From CAIXSC01 sp046349855 (lineage in GTDB: Bacteria; Planctomycetota; Planctomycetia; Pirellulales; Pirellulaceae), in contig JAXMBM010000006.1 of the NCBI GenBank assembly GCA_046349855.1, positions 1 to 64,000 of the forward strand: DNA of 64,000 nucleotides. Reading direction: 5' to 3'. The notes beneath the pieces were generated by a model, which was given only the letters and a program-made list of their open reading frames with translations, was not told the DNA's origin and searched no databases. Position numbers and translations under genes: made by a program. Of this stretch, positions 20,240 through 29,226 are shown piece by piece. Position 1 is the stretch's first letter, and each line of letters opens with the position of its first letter.

Positions 20240-22734
20240 AATCCCTGTCGGCGACGACGCGAGTGACTCTGGGCCTGCTGTGTCTGGCGGTGAGCGTCTG
20301 GCTGTCCGCCTACATGCTGGGACTGTTTCCCGATGTCTCCACGGAGCGGCTCGCGGGACGCGTCAAGCTGTCCGAGAACGTGGCGCTGACCTGTTCGCTG
20401 CTGGCCAGCCGGAACGATCTGCGGACGATGGCCACCGTGCTGGAGGGGATTCGCACGCGCAACCGGGACGTGGCCAGTGCTGGCGTGCGACGCAATGACA
20501 ACGAATTGTTGATCGAAGCGGGACCTCATCAGGCCGACTGGACCCTGCCTCCCGGCGTGCCGTCGACGCCGTCGCAGATGCGGGTACCGATTCTGGCCGG
20601 AGACCGTCCGTGGGGCACCGTGGAATTGCGGTTCGTGGAACCGCCCAGCACGGCGCGGATGGGCTGGCTGACGAACCACCCGCTGTTCAGTCTGGGAATG
20701 TTCTCGTCGGCGGCCATGTATCTGCTGTTTTTCGTGTACCTGCGAAATATGCTGCGCCACCTCGATCCCACCCGGGTCATTCCGCGCCGAGTGCGGCAGA
20801 CGCTGGACAACATGGCGGGTGGTCTTCTAGTGCTGGACCGCGACGAACGCATCCTGCTGGCGAATCAGGCTTTCGCCGAATCGATTGGCGAACGCGTCGA
20901 TGATCTGACTGGCAAGCTGGCGTCGGAGCTGCCATTTCAGCTGGGAGAAGCGGAAATGGCCATCGAAAGCTACCCCTGGCGGCGCGTGTTGCAGGAGGGA
21001 GAGGGACAGGCCTCGGGATTCATGGTGGTCCGCGTGCGGAGCGGTCCATTGCGAGAGATGAAGGTCAGCGCCGTGCCCGTGTTCGGTGACGATGGCAATC
21101 TGCGGGGAGCGATGGTCAGTTTCGACGATATCACACAGATTCGTGCCCAGCAGGCGGCACTCCGCGAAATGCTGCAGGAACTCGGCCAGCAGCGGGAAGA
21201 GGTCCAGCGACAGAACGCCGAACTGGAACGTCTGGCGGCGCGAGATGCACTCACGGGCTGCCTCAATCGCCGGGCGTTTTTCCGCGAATTCGAGAAGCAT
21301 TGGAGTGCATCCGAACGCCATCATTATCCGCTGTCTTGCCTGATGGTTGATCTCGACCACTTCAAGCGGATCAATGACACGTATGGACACCAATCGGGCG
21401 ACCAGGTGCTGCAGCGGACGGCGGAACTGCTGCGGAATGGTCGCCGCCCGACCGACATGGTGTGCCGGTACGGTGGCGAGGAATTCTGCATTCTGCTCCC
21501 CCACACCGGGCTGGAGGCGGCATGCGTGGTGGCCGAACAGATCCGGCGCGCGATTGAAACGGCGGATTTTGATGGAGTGCCGGTGACGTCGAGCGTGGGG
21601 GTGGCAGCGCGGGATTTCGGTGCCCGTGACCCGAACGAACTGATCGATCAGGCCGACAAATGTCTCTACGTGGCCAAGCGAAACGGACGGAACTGCGTGA
21701 TTCGCTTTGACGCAGCTCAGCAGCAGATCGCCGAATTCGAGGCTGCGGTGAGTCACCAGGCTCCGGAGCCGCCAGCCGAGCGGACGGAAGAGCGGGAGCA
21801 GGAGCCGGGAATTCCGTTCAATGCCGTCATGGCGTTGGTATCGGCCCTGGCGTATCGCGATCAGATGACAGCCGACCATTCGCGGCGGGTGGCCGATCTG
21901 TGTGTGGCCGTGGCACGGCGCCTGATGTCCGCGACCGACTCCTACGTCCTGGAAATTGCTGCCTTGCTGCATGACATCGGCAAGATCGGTGTCCCCGATG
22001 CCATCCTGCTCAAACCGGGCAAGCTGACTCAGGAAGAGTGGCAGGTCATGCACTCGCAGGAACGGATTGGAGTCGAAATCGTGAAGTCGTCCTTCTCGTC
22101 TCCGGCTCTGTCGGAAGTGATTCGTACGTATCGAGCGTGGTTCGGCGGCAATCCACGACATCCGGAACTGCCACGCGGACAGGATATTCCGCTGGCGGCT
22201 CGGATTCTCGCCATCGCCGATGCCTATGACTCGATCACCAACCGCAATGCTTACCGCGAAGCGCTGACGCGAGACGAGGCATTTGCGGAACTGCGGCGCT
22301 GCAAGATCCGTCAATTCGATCCCGATCTGGTCGAACGGTTCATCGAGGTGATCACGGAGAAGATCTCTCATGAAGTCGCAGCGGGCGGCGATGTGTCCAA
22401 GGCGGCGGCACTCAGCCTGGGGACGCAGATCGAAGGCTTGACGAATGCCCTCGACAACCTCGACCTGGGAGGGATCGCCAGTCTGGCGCAGCGGCTGAGC
22501 ATGACGGCGGTGCGGTATGACTCGGCTGATATTGCTCGAGTGGCGACCCGGTTGGAGACTGCGGCTCGGGGAGATACGGAGGTCGAAGTGCTGGTCCGGC
22601 TGACGAACGAACTGGTGCATCTCTGCCGTGCGGCGCAACGGGCGTATTTGAATGAGGCCGTGGGGGCCGCGGGGAGCACGGCGCAGGCCACTCCCGCGGG
22701 ACGGACTCAAGCGGAAGATGTTGTGCAGAACTGA
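20236..22734 (+). CDS. membrane diguanylate cyclase with PAS, GGDEF and degenerate HD-GYP-like domain
   Basis: Predicted to make cyclic di-GMP at the inner membrane in response to an extracytoplasmic signal. The 832 residues comprise a membrane helix (7-28), a periplasmic sensor of about 120 residues, a second helix (about 154-175), PAS (about 190-305), a coiled coil (305-335), GGDEF (336-490), an HD domain (540-690) and a C-terminal helical domain (about 725-805). The cyclase signature GGEEF is intact at 413-417, with an RxxD I-site (RPTD) just upstream, so product inhibition is likely. The HD motif 'LHDIGKIG' is present, but the HHExxDGxGYP segment reads 'YRAWFGGNPRHPELP', so phosphodiesterase activity is doubtful. 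The tail resembles a histidine-phosphotransfer fold with Gln where His is expected ('LAQRLSMTA'). Its ATG overlaps the giant gene's stop by 4 bp, implying coupled translation. Confidence 0.92.
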   Translation: MKSLSATTRVTLGLLCLAVSVWLSAYMLGLFPDVSTERLAGRVKLSENVALTCSLLASRNDLRTMATVLEGIRTRNRDVASAGVRRNDNELLIEAGPHQADWTLPPGVPSTPSQMRVPILAGDRPWGTVELRFVEPPSTARMGWLTNHPLFSLGMFSSAAMYLLFFVYLRNMLRHLDPTRVIPRRVRQTLDNMAGGLLVLDRDERILLANQAFAESIGERVDDLTGKLASELPFQLGEAEMAIESYPWRRVLQEGEGQASGFMVVRVRSGPLREMKVSAVPVFGDDGNLRGAMVSFDDITQIRAQQAALREMLQELGQQREEVQRQNAELERLAARDALTGCLNRRAFFREFEKHWSASERHHYPLSCLMVDLDHFKRINDTYGHQSGDQVLQRTAELLRNGRRPTDMVCRYGGEEFCILLPHTGLEAACVVAEQIRRAIETADFDGVPVTSSVGVAARDFGARDPNELIDQADKCLYVAKRNGRNCVIRFDAAQQQIAEFEAAVSHQAPEPPAERTEEREQEPGIPFNAVMALVSALAYRDQMTADHSRRVADLCVAVARRLMSATDSYVLEIAALLHDIGKIGVPDAILLKPGKLTQEEWQVMHSQERIGVEIVKSSFSSPALSEVIRTYRAWFGGNPRHPELPRGQDIPLAARILAIADAYDSITNRNAYREALTRDEAFAELRRCKIRQFDPDLVERFIEVITEKISHEVAAGGDVSKAAALSLGTQIEGLTNALDNLDLGGIASLAQRLSMTAVRYDSADIARVATRLETAARGDTEVEVLVRLTNELVHLCRAAQRAYLNEAVGAAGSTAQATPAGRTQAEDVVQN

Positions 22735-22763
22735 ATCGAAAACAAGGCTGCGGGAGGGGGACG

Positions 22764-25292
22764 ATGAACCTGCTGTCAATGCGCTCGCGGATCAGCTTCG
22801 TACTGGCGTGTCTGCTGGTCGGCGTACTCTGCGTGGCCATCATGGTGGGGCTGGTACCGGAACAGCGGGCGGCCATCCAGGCAGCCCGCCAGAACATCAG
22901 CGAAATGCTCGCAGCCAGCGTAAGTGAGTCGGTGCTGCAGCAGGATACGCTGCGACTGACGCGTCAGTTGCAGGCGGCGCTGGTTGCGGACCGGGAACTG
23001 CTATCGCTGGGTGTTCGCGGAAGCGACGGCTCCTTGAACTTCTCCCTGGGGGACCATGCGCAACACTGGCATCCGACGCACGGCAACGAACTGCGAGATA
23101 CTCAGTTCATGGTGCCCATTCGCCAGGGAGACGAAACACGGTACTGGCTGGAGCTGCGGTTTCAACCGTCGACAGGCCAGCAGTTGCGCGACCACTGGGA
23201 CAATCCGTTGATCCGCGTAACGCTGTTCACGGCGTCGTCGTGTTACGTGCTGTTTTTTCTCTATCTGGGAGGGATGTTCGAGCAGAGCAGCGCCTATCGA
23301 GCGGTTCCCCATCAGGTTCGCGCCGCCCTCGATTCGTTGGCCGAAGGCCTGCTGATCCTGGACAATCACGAGCGGATCGTGCTCGCCAATGTGTCGTTTG
23401 CCGAGTGGGTGGGAAAGACACCGGAACAGTTGCTGGGCATCGAGGCGCGCCTGCTGCCCTGGCAGCCGCGAGTCACGGGACGGCGCGGCGAGGAATTTCC
23501 CTGGTCCGAGGTGCTGGGAAGCGCCAGTCCGCGGAGCGGAGTCGAACTGACGCTCCGCTGTTCCGGCCGGCCGGCTCGTGTCCTGATTGCCAATGTGGCG
23601 CCGCTGCATGATGACGAGGGACAACTGCAGGGAGCACTGGTCAGCCTGGCGGATGTGACGCAACTGGAATGTGTGCGTCGTGACCTCGACACGGCTCGTC
23701 AAGCTGCCGAATCGTCGCGCCGGATCGCCGAGGATGCGAATCGTGCCAAGAGCGAGTTCCTGGCGCGGTTGAGCCACGAGATCCGTTCACCCATGAATTC
23801 GGTATTGGGTTACACCGAGGCTCTGCGTCGCGGGTTGGATCAGACCGACGCCGATCGGCGCGATTATCTGGCCTCGATCCAGGCCAGCGGCGAACACCTG
23901 CTGGCGCTGATCAACGACATCCTGGACCTGTCCCGCATCGAGGCCGGATTTCTCCAGGTGGAGCGACGTCCCTGTGCGGTGCTGCAGATCCTGGGGCAGG
24001 TGGTGGCCATGTTTCGCTCGCGCGCCGCCGACAAACAACTGGGGCTGATCGTCGAGTTCGACGGTCCGGTACCGGAGACGATTCAGTCGGACGACGTGCG
24101 GTTGCTGCAGATCCTCGTCAACCTGGTCGGAAATGCCATCAAGTTTACGGAACAGGGAGAAGTCCGGATCGCGGTGCGATTGGTCGCGACGGGGACATCT
24201 GCCGCGCAACCACCACGGCTGGCATTTGCCGTTACCGATACGGGGATCGGGATTGCCACGGTGCTGCAGCAGCGGATTTTCGAGCCATTCGTCCAGGCTG
24301 ACATGTCGATTCAACGCCGCTTCGGTGGGACGGGGCTCGGGTTGGCAATCTCCCGCCAACTGGCGGAAGCGTTGGGGGGAGGGATTCAAGTGCAGAGTGA
24401 GCCGGGACGCGGCAGTACGTTTACCCTGACCGTTGATCCTGGACCCCTGTCGCAGGTACGCCTGCTCGAAGGGGCGGCGGTCGCGGCCAGTGGCGTGCAG
24501 GCGGCCAGCGAAACGGGACTCGTGCCGCTGCCGGCGGCGCACGTACTGGTGGCGGACGACAGTGAGTCGAATCGGGCGCTGTTCCAACTGCTGTTGTCGC
24601 GGGCCGGCGCCGAGGTGGTAACGGTCGAAAATGGCGCCGAGGTGCTGGCCGAGTGGCGGCGCAAGAAGTACGCCGCGATTCTGCTCGACATGCAAATGCC
24701 CGTGCTGGATGGGTACGCCACCGCGCGGCAATTGCGGGCGGCCGGGTATCTGGGACCGATCATCGCGCTGACGGCTTTGGCACAGCGGGATACGGAAGAA
24801 CGCTGCCGAGCGGCCGGGTGCAGTGACTTTGTCGCCAAGCCGATCAGGATAGACGCCTTCCTGGCCGTCGTCTCGCGCGCCTTGGGCCGCCCCCTACCCG
24901 AGCGCATCGCGGCCCAGCACCGGTTGGCTGAGCAGGAAACAGAGGAGTCGGAGGTCGATTGTCATCTGCCGTTGGGGGATCCGGAGTTTCTGGAAATCGC
25001 CCGGGCTTTCGTGACGCGCCTAAAGGAGCAACTGGCCGCCATGCGCGAGGCGGTGGCCCGCCACGACGACCAGGAACTGGCACTGCTGGCGCATTGGCTG
25101 GAGGGATCGGCGGGTACCGCCGGATTTGATGCGTTTACCGAACCCGCACGAACGCTCGAGAACGCCGCACAATCCCGTTCTCAGTGGCGTTATCCGCCCC
25201 TGCTGAAGCGGTTAAACGAACTGGCTCAGCGTATCCAACTGCCTGCGGCCGAGGACAGCTTGCCCGAACCTGCGCGTGCCTGTTCGGAATAA
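22764..25292 (+). CDS. hybrid sensor histidine kinase (PAS-HisKA-HATPase-REC-HPt)
   Basis: Membrane phosphorelay kinase of 842 residues. It has helix 1 (about 8-28), a periplasmic sensor, helix 2 (about 152-172), PAS (about 190-305), HisKA with phospho-accepting His338 in 'LSHEIRSPMN', HATPase_c (N box 'LVGNAIKFTEQGEV', G boxes 'DTGIGI' and 'GGTGLGLAI'), a receiver domain with acidic pair about 598-599 and phospho-acceptor Asp642 ('LLDMQMP'), and a C-terminal HPt with His777 in 'LLAHWLEGSAG'. All relay residues are present. Sensor, second helix and PAS resemble those of the upstream GGDEF protein, so the two look like paralogous readers of one signal. It starts 29 bp after that gene behind GGGAGGGGG, consistent with one operon. 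Confidence 0.93.
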   Translation: MNLLSMRSRISFVLACLLVGVLCVAIMVGLVPEQRAAIQAARQNISEMLAASVSESVLQQDTLRLTRQLQAALVADRELLSLGVRGSDGSLNFSLGDHAQHWHPTHGNELRDTQFMVPIRQGDETRYWLELRFQPSTGQQLRDHWDNPLIRVTLFTASSCYVLFFLYLGGMFEQSSAYRAVPHQVRAALDSLAEGLLILDNHERIVLANVSFAEWVGKTPEQLLGIEARLLPWQPRVTGRRGEEFPWSEVLGSASPRSGVELTLRCSGRPARVLIANVAPLHDDEGQLQGALVSLADVTQLECVRRDLDTARQAAESSRRIAEDANRAKSEFLARLSHEIRSPMNSVLGYTEALRRGLDQTDADRRDYLASIQASGEHLLALINDILDLSRIEAGFLQVERRPCAVLQILGQVVAMFRSRAADKQLGLIVEFDGPVPETIQSDDVRLLQILVNLVGNAIKFTEQGEVRIAVRLVATGTSAAQPPRLAFAVTDTGIGIATVLQQRIFEPFVQADMSIQRRFGGTGLGLAISRQLAEALGGGIQVQSEPGRGSTFTLTVDPGPLSQVRLLEGAAVAASGVQAASETGLVPLPAAHVLVADDSESNRALFQLLLSRAGAEVVTVENGAEVLAEWRRKKYAAILLDMQMPVLDGYATARQLRAAGYLGPIIALTALAQRDTEERCRAAGCSDFVAKPIRIDAFLAVVSRALGRPLPERIAAQHRLAEQETEESEVDCHLPLGDPEFLEIARAFVTRLKEQLAAMREAVARHDDQELALLAHWLEGSAGTAGFDAFTEPARTLENAAQSRSQWRYPPLLKRLNELAQRIQLPAAEDSLPEPARACSE

Positions 25293-25439
25293 TCGCTACG
25301 GTCGTTCGACCTGGTGGACTGATTGCGGGGCCCAAGTGGTTTCTGGGTGGACGAATCCTCCGGCTGCGGCGCGGCAACCTATAGTTCCCACAGCAGGGGA
25401 TTCTGGCCCGCAAATCAGGTTTTGCTCGCAGAAAACGCC

Positions 25440-26870
25440 ATGGAACTCGTTCCTGTACGACCGTCGGAAAGCAGCGGTCCGGCACCGGTGATCCCGGATT
25501 CGCCGGCCGACCTGCGCGGGCCCGCGGGTCGTTCCCCGGGGGCCAGGGAAAGTGCCTCGCGGTTTGCCAGCGATCCGGACTTCCGTGCTCACGTCCGCGT
25601 AGGCGTCGTCGGGGTGCATCCCGGGCGTCTGACACCGCTGCAGCAGGCTTTATGCGCTGCTGGCTATGCCCAGGTACGGACGGTGAGCCCCGCGTTGCCA
25701 GTGGAGCGAGCAGCGGATCAACTGGATCTGCTGCTGGTCGATCTGGTCACTTCCGACATCGAACATGGCTCGGTGGAGAATCGGTTCCCGACCGCGGAAG
25801 CCGTGGCACCCTGGATCGCCATCGTTGCTCCGCACGATTCCACCACGCGTCTGGCAGCTTTGCGTGCCGGTTGCGCCGATTGCCTGCCGGATCCCTTGCC
25901 GATGGATGACTTCGACTGGCGTGCCCGAGCCGCCGTGGAGCGGTGGAGCCGGTGGAGCGAGCTGTCGAGTCGGGCGTCGGCCCTGGCAGCCGAGACGGCC
26001 CGGCAGGCCGAGCAGCTGGCGACGGTCCAGCACGAGGCCCAACTGCGGTATCTGGTGGGCAAAGCGGAGATCGCGACCGACGTGTTGCACAATGTGGGCA
26101 ATGCCCTCAACAGCGTCAACGTCGGCGTGAATCTGGTGGCGTACACCATTCGCGACTCCAAAATCCGTTCGCTCAAGCGGGCCGTCGACCTGATGCGGGA
26201 GCAAGGGGACAACCTGGCACGGTTTCTGACCCGCGATGACCGGGGGCGACTGCTGCCGTCCTATCTCTACACCGTGACGGAATCGCTGCTGGCCGAGCGT
26301 GACAAGGTGGCGGCGGAACTGGAATTGCTGCGAAAGCACGTCGAGCACATCAATGCCGTCGTGGCCACTCAACAGAAGTATGCCCGCGTTTGCCACGTGG
26401 CGGAAGATGTTTCGCTGGTGGAGTTGCTGACGGATGTCGAAGGGCTGCTGTGCGGCTCGCTCGCCAAGCTGGGTATCGAAGTGGTGCGGTCGTACGACGA
26501 CATGCCGACCGTACGGACCGATCGTCAGTGCCTGCTGCAGGTGCTGCTCAACGTGGTGAAGAATGCGATCGAATCGCTGAAGCAGGCCCACAAGTCGGGC
26601 CAGGGCCGGCTGGAACTGAACGTTTTCCGCCGGGACGAACAGCGGGCGGTCATTCAGGTGACCGATAATGGGGTGGGGATTCCGCCGGAGAATCTGGTGC
26701 GAGTGTTCTCCCACGGGTTCACCACCAAGAAAGAAGGACACGGATTCGGACTGCACAGCTGTGGCAACCTCATGAAGGAATTGGGAGGTTCGATCAGCGT
26801 CCACAGCCAGGGGCTGGGACACGGCGCGCGGTTTACCCTCGAAATCCCCTTTAGTCGGGAGGAGAAGTAA
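25440..26870 (+). CDS. soluble histidine kinase with LHNVGN phospho-acceptor and pseudo-receiver
   Basis: Probable cytoplasmic two-component kinase of 476 residues; the ATG at 25440 is preferred over upstream in-frame codons. Residues about 40-165 have a receiver-like alpha/beta pattern ('VRVGVVGVHPGRLTPLQQAL', 'LDLLLVDLVTSD') but lack the acidic pair at the end of the first strand, so it may not be phosphorylated. The dimerisation helix carries 'LHNVGNALNSVNV' with His217, a variant acceptor found in kinases without the usual HE/HN-x-x-R/P box. The ATPase domain is complete: 'LLNVVKNAIESLK', 'DNGVGIP', 'GHGFGLHSCG'. No membrane helix. The next gene, a receiver, starts 3 bp after its stop behind GGAGGAG, so that truncated receiver was probably its partner. 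Confidence 0.88.
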   Translation: MELVPVRPSESSGPAPVIPDSPADLRGPAGRSPGARESASRFASDPDFRAHVRVGVVGVHPGRLTPLQQALCAAGYAQVRTVSPALPVERAADQLDLLLVDLVTSDIEHGSVENRFPTAEAVAPWIAIVAPHDSTTRLAALRAGCADCLPDPLPMDDFDWRARAAVERWSRWSELSSRASALAAETARQAEQLATVQHEAQLRYLVGKAEIATDVLHNVGNALNSVNVGVNLVAYTIRDSKIRSLKRAVDLMREQGDNLARFLTRDDRGRLLPSYLYTVTESLLAERDKVAAELELLRKHVEHINAVVATQQKYARVCHVAEDVSLVELLTDVEGLLCGSLAKLGIEVVRSYDDMPTVRTDRQCLLQVLLNVVKNAIESLKQAHKSGQGRLELNVFRRDEQRAVIQVTDNGVGIPPENLVRVFSHGFTTKKEGHGFGLHSCGNLMKELGGSISVHSQGLGHGARFTLEIPFSREEK

Positions 26871-26873
26871 ACC

Positions 26874-27041
26874 ATGCCACTGCAACTGAATCGCCGCGTG
26901 ATTGTCATCGACGACAATCCTGCCATCCACGACGACTTCCGCAAGGTCCTCGGCATCGGGATGCTCGACAAGCATGCCGACCTGCACGCCAAGGAAGCGG
27001 CTTTGTTTGGCGAAGTCGCGCCGGTCAATTCGAGTGCGACC
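26874..27041 (+). pseudogene. response regulator truncated by an ISKra4-type insertion
   Basis: The first 56 codons encode the start of a receiver domain: 'RRVIVIDDNPAIHDDFRKVL' carries the acidic pair of the phosphorylation pocket, followed by a helix. The phospho-acceptor Asp strand is missing because the frame enters the inverted repeat of the mobile element at 27042 and continues as junk to a stop at 27239. The expected remainder of the receiver is not found after the element's other end at 28809, so insertion was accompanied or followed by a deletion. The ATG follows the kinase stop by 3 bp with a strong ribosome site, showing this was the kinase's operon partner. Confidence 0.85.
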
Positions 27042-27063
27042 GGGTGCATTCCCAAATTGCGGA
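27042..27063 (+). repeat. left terminal inverted repeat of the IS
   Basis: 22 bp beginning GGGTGCATTCCCAAATTG; exact reverse complement of 28788-28809. It lies 25 bp beyond the 3' end of the transposase gene. Confidence 0.93.
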
Positions 27064-27088
27064 CGTGGTCATTGCGAAAAAACAGGGG

Positions 27089-28678
27089 TCAAATGCCGTT
27101 CGCGAGATTGGCTTCATCTTTGCAGCTCATGGGACGGGGCTCCCAGCGCCAGTCGGTACGGGCATCTCGGCGAGTTAGCGCCCTGATTTCGGATTGGCAG
27201 TCATCCCAACGCTTGCTGATAACTTGCGCGCGTAGCTGAAGCATGATCTCGGCGTTTTCCTCGCGCCAGAACGTGGCGTTGTTCTTCATGCGCAAATTGA
27301 TGACTCGGCGGATACCGCTTTCGATGGCGCCACTGCCAAGTGGGATGCCGAGCTTCACAAATTGCACGTAGTTCATTCGCCCGCTTTCGCCGTGCTTCTC
27401 CAGGTAGGCGATCTCCGTGTGGACTTGTGAGTCCGGCGAGGTGTCGGCTGTCAGTTCCCGGAGGTCTTCGATCACTCGCCGCCATTGGCCGTTGCGCAGA
27501 TTGCTGCGCAAGTCGCGATAGAGCGGGAGACGTTGACGTTCATTCAATCCGAGCGCGGCCAAGGCCAGTGAGATGTGGTGAGCGGCGTGGCAATTGTCGA
27601 GCACTTGATGAACTCTGGCCATGTTCAGGCCCGCTTTCGCGACGATGACGGGAACCCGGTCCCAGATCCAGGAGGCGCCGTCCCCGCAGAACGTCACGCT
27701 CGCCGCGTGCGCGGCCCCCAAGCGATGCAAGTGCATGGCCGTCAGTTCGGCCAGTGCATCCGGCCCCATCAGCGTGCCGTCGATCGTCACCTTGTGTTGG
27801 CGGTCCATTTTGCCGTTCTCGTCGTGCACGAAAATCGTCAGCAACTTGGGTTCGCGCCACTCCGCGTCGTAGGTCTTCGCGGGGCGTTTCTTGGAACGAC
27901 CGGGGGCGTCTTCCGCGACCAATCCGTCTTCGTTGACCGCAGGCGAGCGTTTGTCCGCAGGACGTAAATCTCCGCGAATTCTCGTGCGGCCTCCGTCGAT
28001 TTGCACGGCCACGCGCTTTCCCGCCAATCCCGTTCCCGCCGGCGACGTTCCCTCGCGCCACTGATCCACCATCAGCTTGCGCAGACGCAGCGCCTTCTCG
28101 CCGCACTGATACGAAATGCGTCGAACCGACTTGACGTCCAGGCTGACGCCATCGCGTTCCAGCTCCTCCCGCGCGAACTCCAGAGACGGACACAGGCACG
28201 CCTGGCGGGCAACGCGACTGCGCAGACCGGGCGAGACCCCGTTGGCGATCCCAAACAGCGCGCCGTCGAGATGGACACCCGGCGGCTGTTCCTCGCCGCG
28301 CCCTGTCCGCCGCTTGGGCTGGCAATACAACGCGCACATCCAGACCACGAGTCCGCCCAGCAACCGCACCTGGACTCTGCGGTCACGTCCCTGGTCCAAC
28401 GGGTAACTGAAATTCTGCCGGCAAGCATCTTGTTGCGATTGCAACGACGGCTCCCGCACAGCGACGGACAGCAGTCCGCAGACCACCATGTCGCCGCCCC
28501 GAGCCATCAAGACCCGAACCTCTTGCTCGATACGCGCCAGTTCGTCAGGGTTCGTTCTCAGACGCGCTTGCCAATCCGGAATGGCCGCCATCAGTCCTCC
28601 GAAAAAGTCCCGTGCCGCCACCACCGCCGATTTCACCACTGGCATGTCAGCGCCCATCGCAAACCCCCGCTCCGTCAT
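27089..28678 (-). CDS. ISKra4-family transposase
   Basis: A 529-residue DDE transposase. Recognisable family blocks are 'VAVQIDGGRTRIRG' (first Asp), 'FCGDGASWIWDRVPVI' (second Asp) and 'GSGAIESGIRRVINLRMK' (Glu, near residue 465), with 'NCHAAHH' between the last two. The N-terminal third is basic and helical and probably binds the element ends. The frame is open throughout, so the enzyme looks intact. Start choice is uncertain: Met at 28678 or the in-frame Met seven codons later. The gene fills the element between the inverted repeats, with about 110 bp left upstream for its promoter. Confidence 0.9.
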   Translation of the reverse strand: MTERGFAMGADMPVVKSAVVAARDFFGGLMAAIPDWQARLRTNPDELARIEQEVRVLMARGGDMVVCGLLSVAVREPSLQSQQDACRQNFSYPLDQGRDRRVQVRLLGGLVVWMCALYCQPKRRTGRGEEQPPGVHLDGALFGIANGVSPGLRSRVARQACLCPSLEFAREELERDGVSLDVKSVRRISYQCGEKALRLRKLMVDQWREGTSPAGTGLAGKRVAVQIDGGRTRIRGDLRPADKRSPAVNEDGLVAEDAPGRSKKRPAKTYDAEWREPKLLTIFVHDENGKMDRQHKVTIDGTLMGPDALAELTAMHLHRLGAAHAASVTFCGDGASWIWDRVPVIVAKAGLNMARVHQVLDNCHAAHHISLALAALGLNERQRLPLYRDLRSNLRNGQWRRVIEDLRELTADTSPDSQVHTEIAYLEKHGESGRMNYVQFVKLGIPLGSGAIESGIRRVINLRMKNNATFWREENAEIMLQLRAQVISKRWDDCQSEIRALTRRDARTDWRWEPRPMSCKDEANLANGI

Positions 28679-28787
28679 GGTTCAGCCCTCCTTGGACTTG
28701 ATTCACACATCCATTGCGAAGCAGCAGAGTCTACACCATCGACGAGTCAGGGCCGACCTCACTCACATCGCACGCCCCCCTCGATGA

Positions 28788-28809
28788 TCCGCAATTTGGG
28801 AATGCACCC
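28788..28809 (+). repeat. right terminal inverted repeat of the IS
   Basis: 22 bp ending TTGGGAATGCACCC; exact reverse complement of 27042-27063. It lies about 110 bp upstream of the transposase start. Confidence 0.93.
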
Positions 28810-29226
28810 AACCAACGTAGGGCCAGAGAAGCCGAGTCGATCGGGCCAGCGCGGGCGGGTAGGTTACGGTACGGTACAAAAGTGTGCGGGAAACGCCGCG
28901 TAGCCGACCCTATGCCCTGGCTTCGCGATAGCCATGCCCCAGGTTTCGATGGTGTGGCAACGTCAGACGCGTTCTGGAACTCGATAGCGAAATCCGTTCG
29001 TCCTGTTCCGCGTACTCCGATACTCGGCGAGATTCTGGCACGCCTGGGAATCACCGACCGCCTGCTGTTGTTACGCAAACATGTCTGCCGATCCTGCTGA
29101 TGTCCTGCACCCTCTGTGAGTGGAGCCTGGCTCGTTCCGTCAAAATGATCTGTCCCAGTCGGTACCGTTGGGCGGCGGTTGTCCCGGCCGTTCCCCGGTA
29201 AAGCCCGACTGCGTGATCCACCGTCA
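28810..29226. other. unassigned spacer between the IS and the HD-GYP regulator
   Basis: About 417 bp with no recognisable gene on either strand; open frames here show no family motif. It does not continue the receiver domain cut by the IS. It may be a remnant of an earlier insertion or of deleted operon sequence. The frame of the downstream regulator runs back into it without an ATG, suggesting that gene's original 5' end was replaced. Confidence 0.5.

Larger units (their letters stand above)
27042..28809 (-). mobile_element. ISKra4-family-like insertion sequence, about 1.77 kb
   Basis: Bounded by perfect 22-bp terminal inverted repeats (27042-27063 and 28788-28809, outer bases GGGTGC) and containing one transposase gene on the minus strand. 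The ends start with GGG. No convincing target-site duplication is seen: left flank ends GTGCGACC, right flank begins AACCAACG. It sits inside a receiver gene of the signalling cluster. Both ends and the transposase appear intact, so it may still be mobile. Confidence 0.88.

Noticed and set aside
27030..28820. Target-site duplication of the IS
   Set aside because: Flanks GTGCGACC and AACCAACG share no convincing direct repeat.
28001..28903. Plus-strand 300-codon frame opposite the transposase
   Set aside because: It crosses the IS end and is antisense to conserved transposase blocks.
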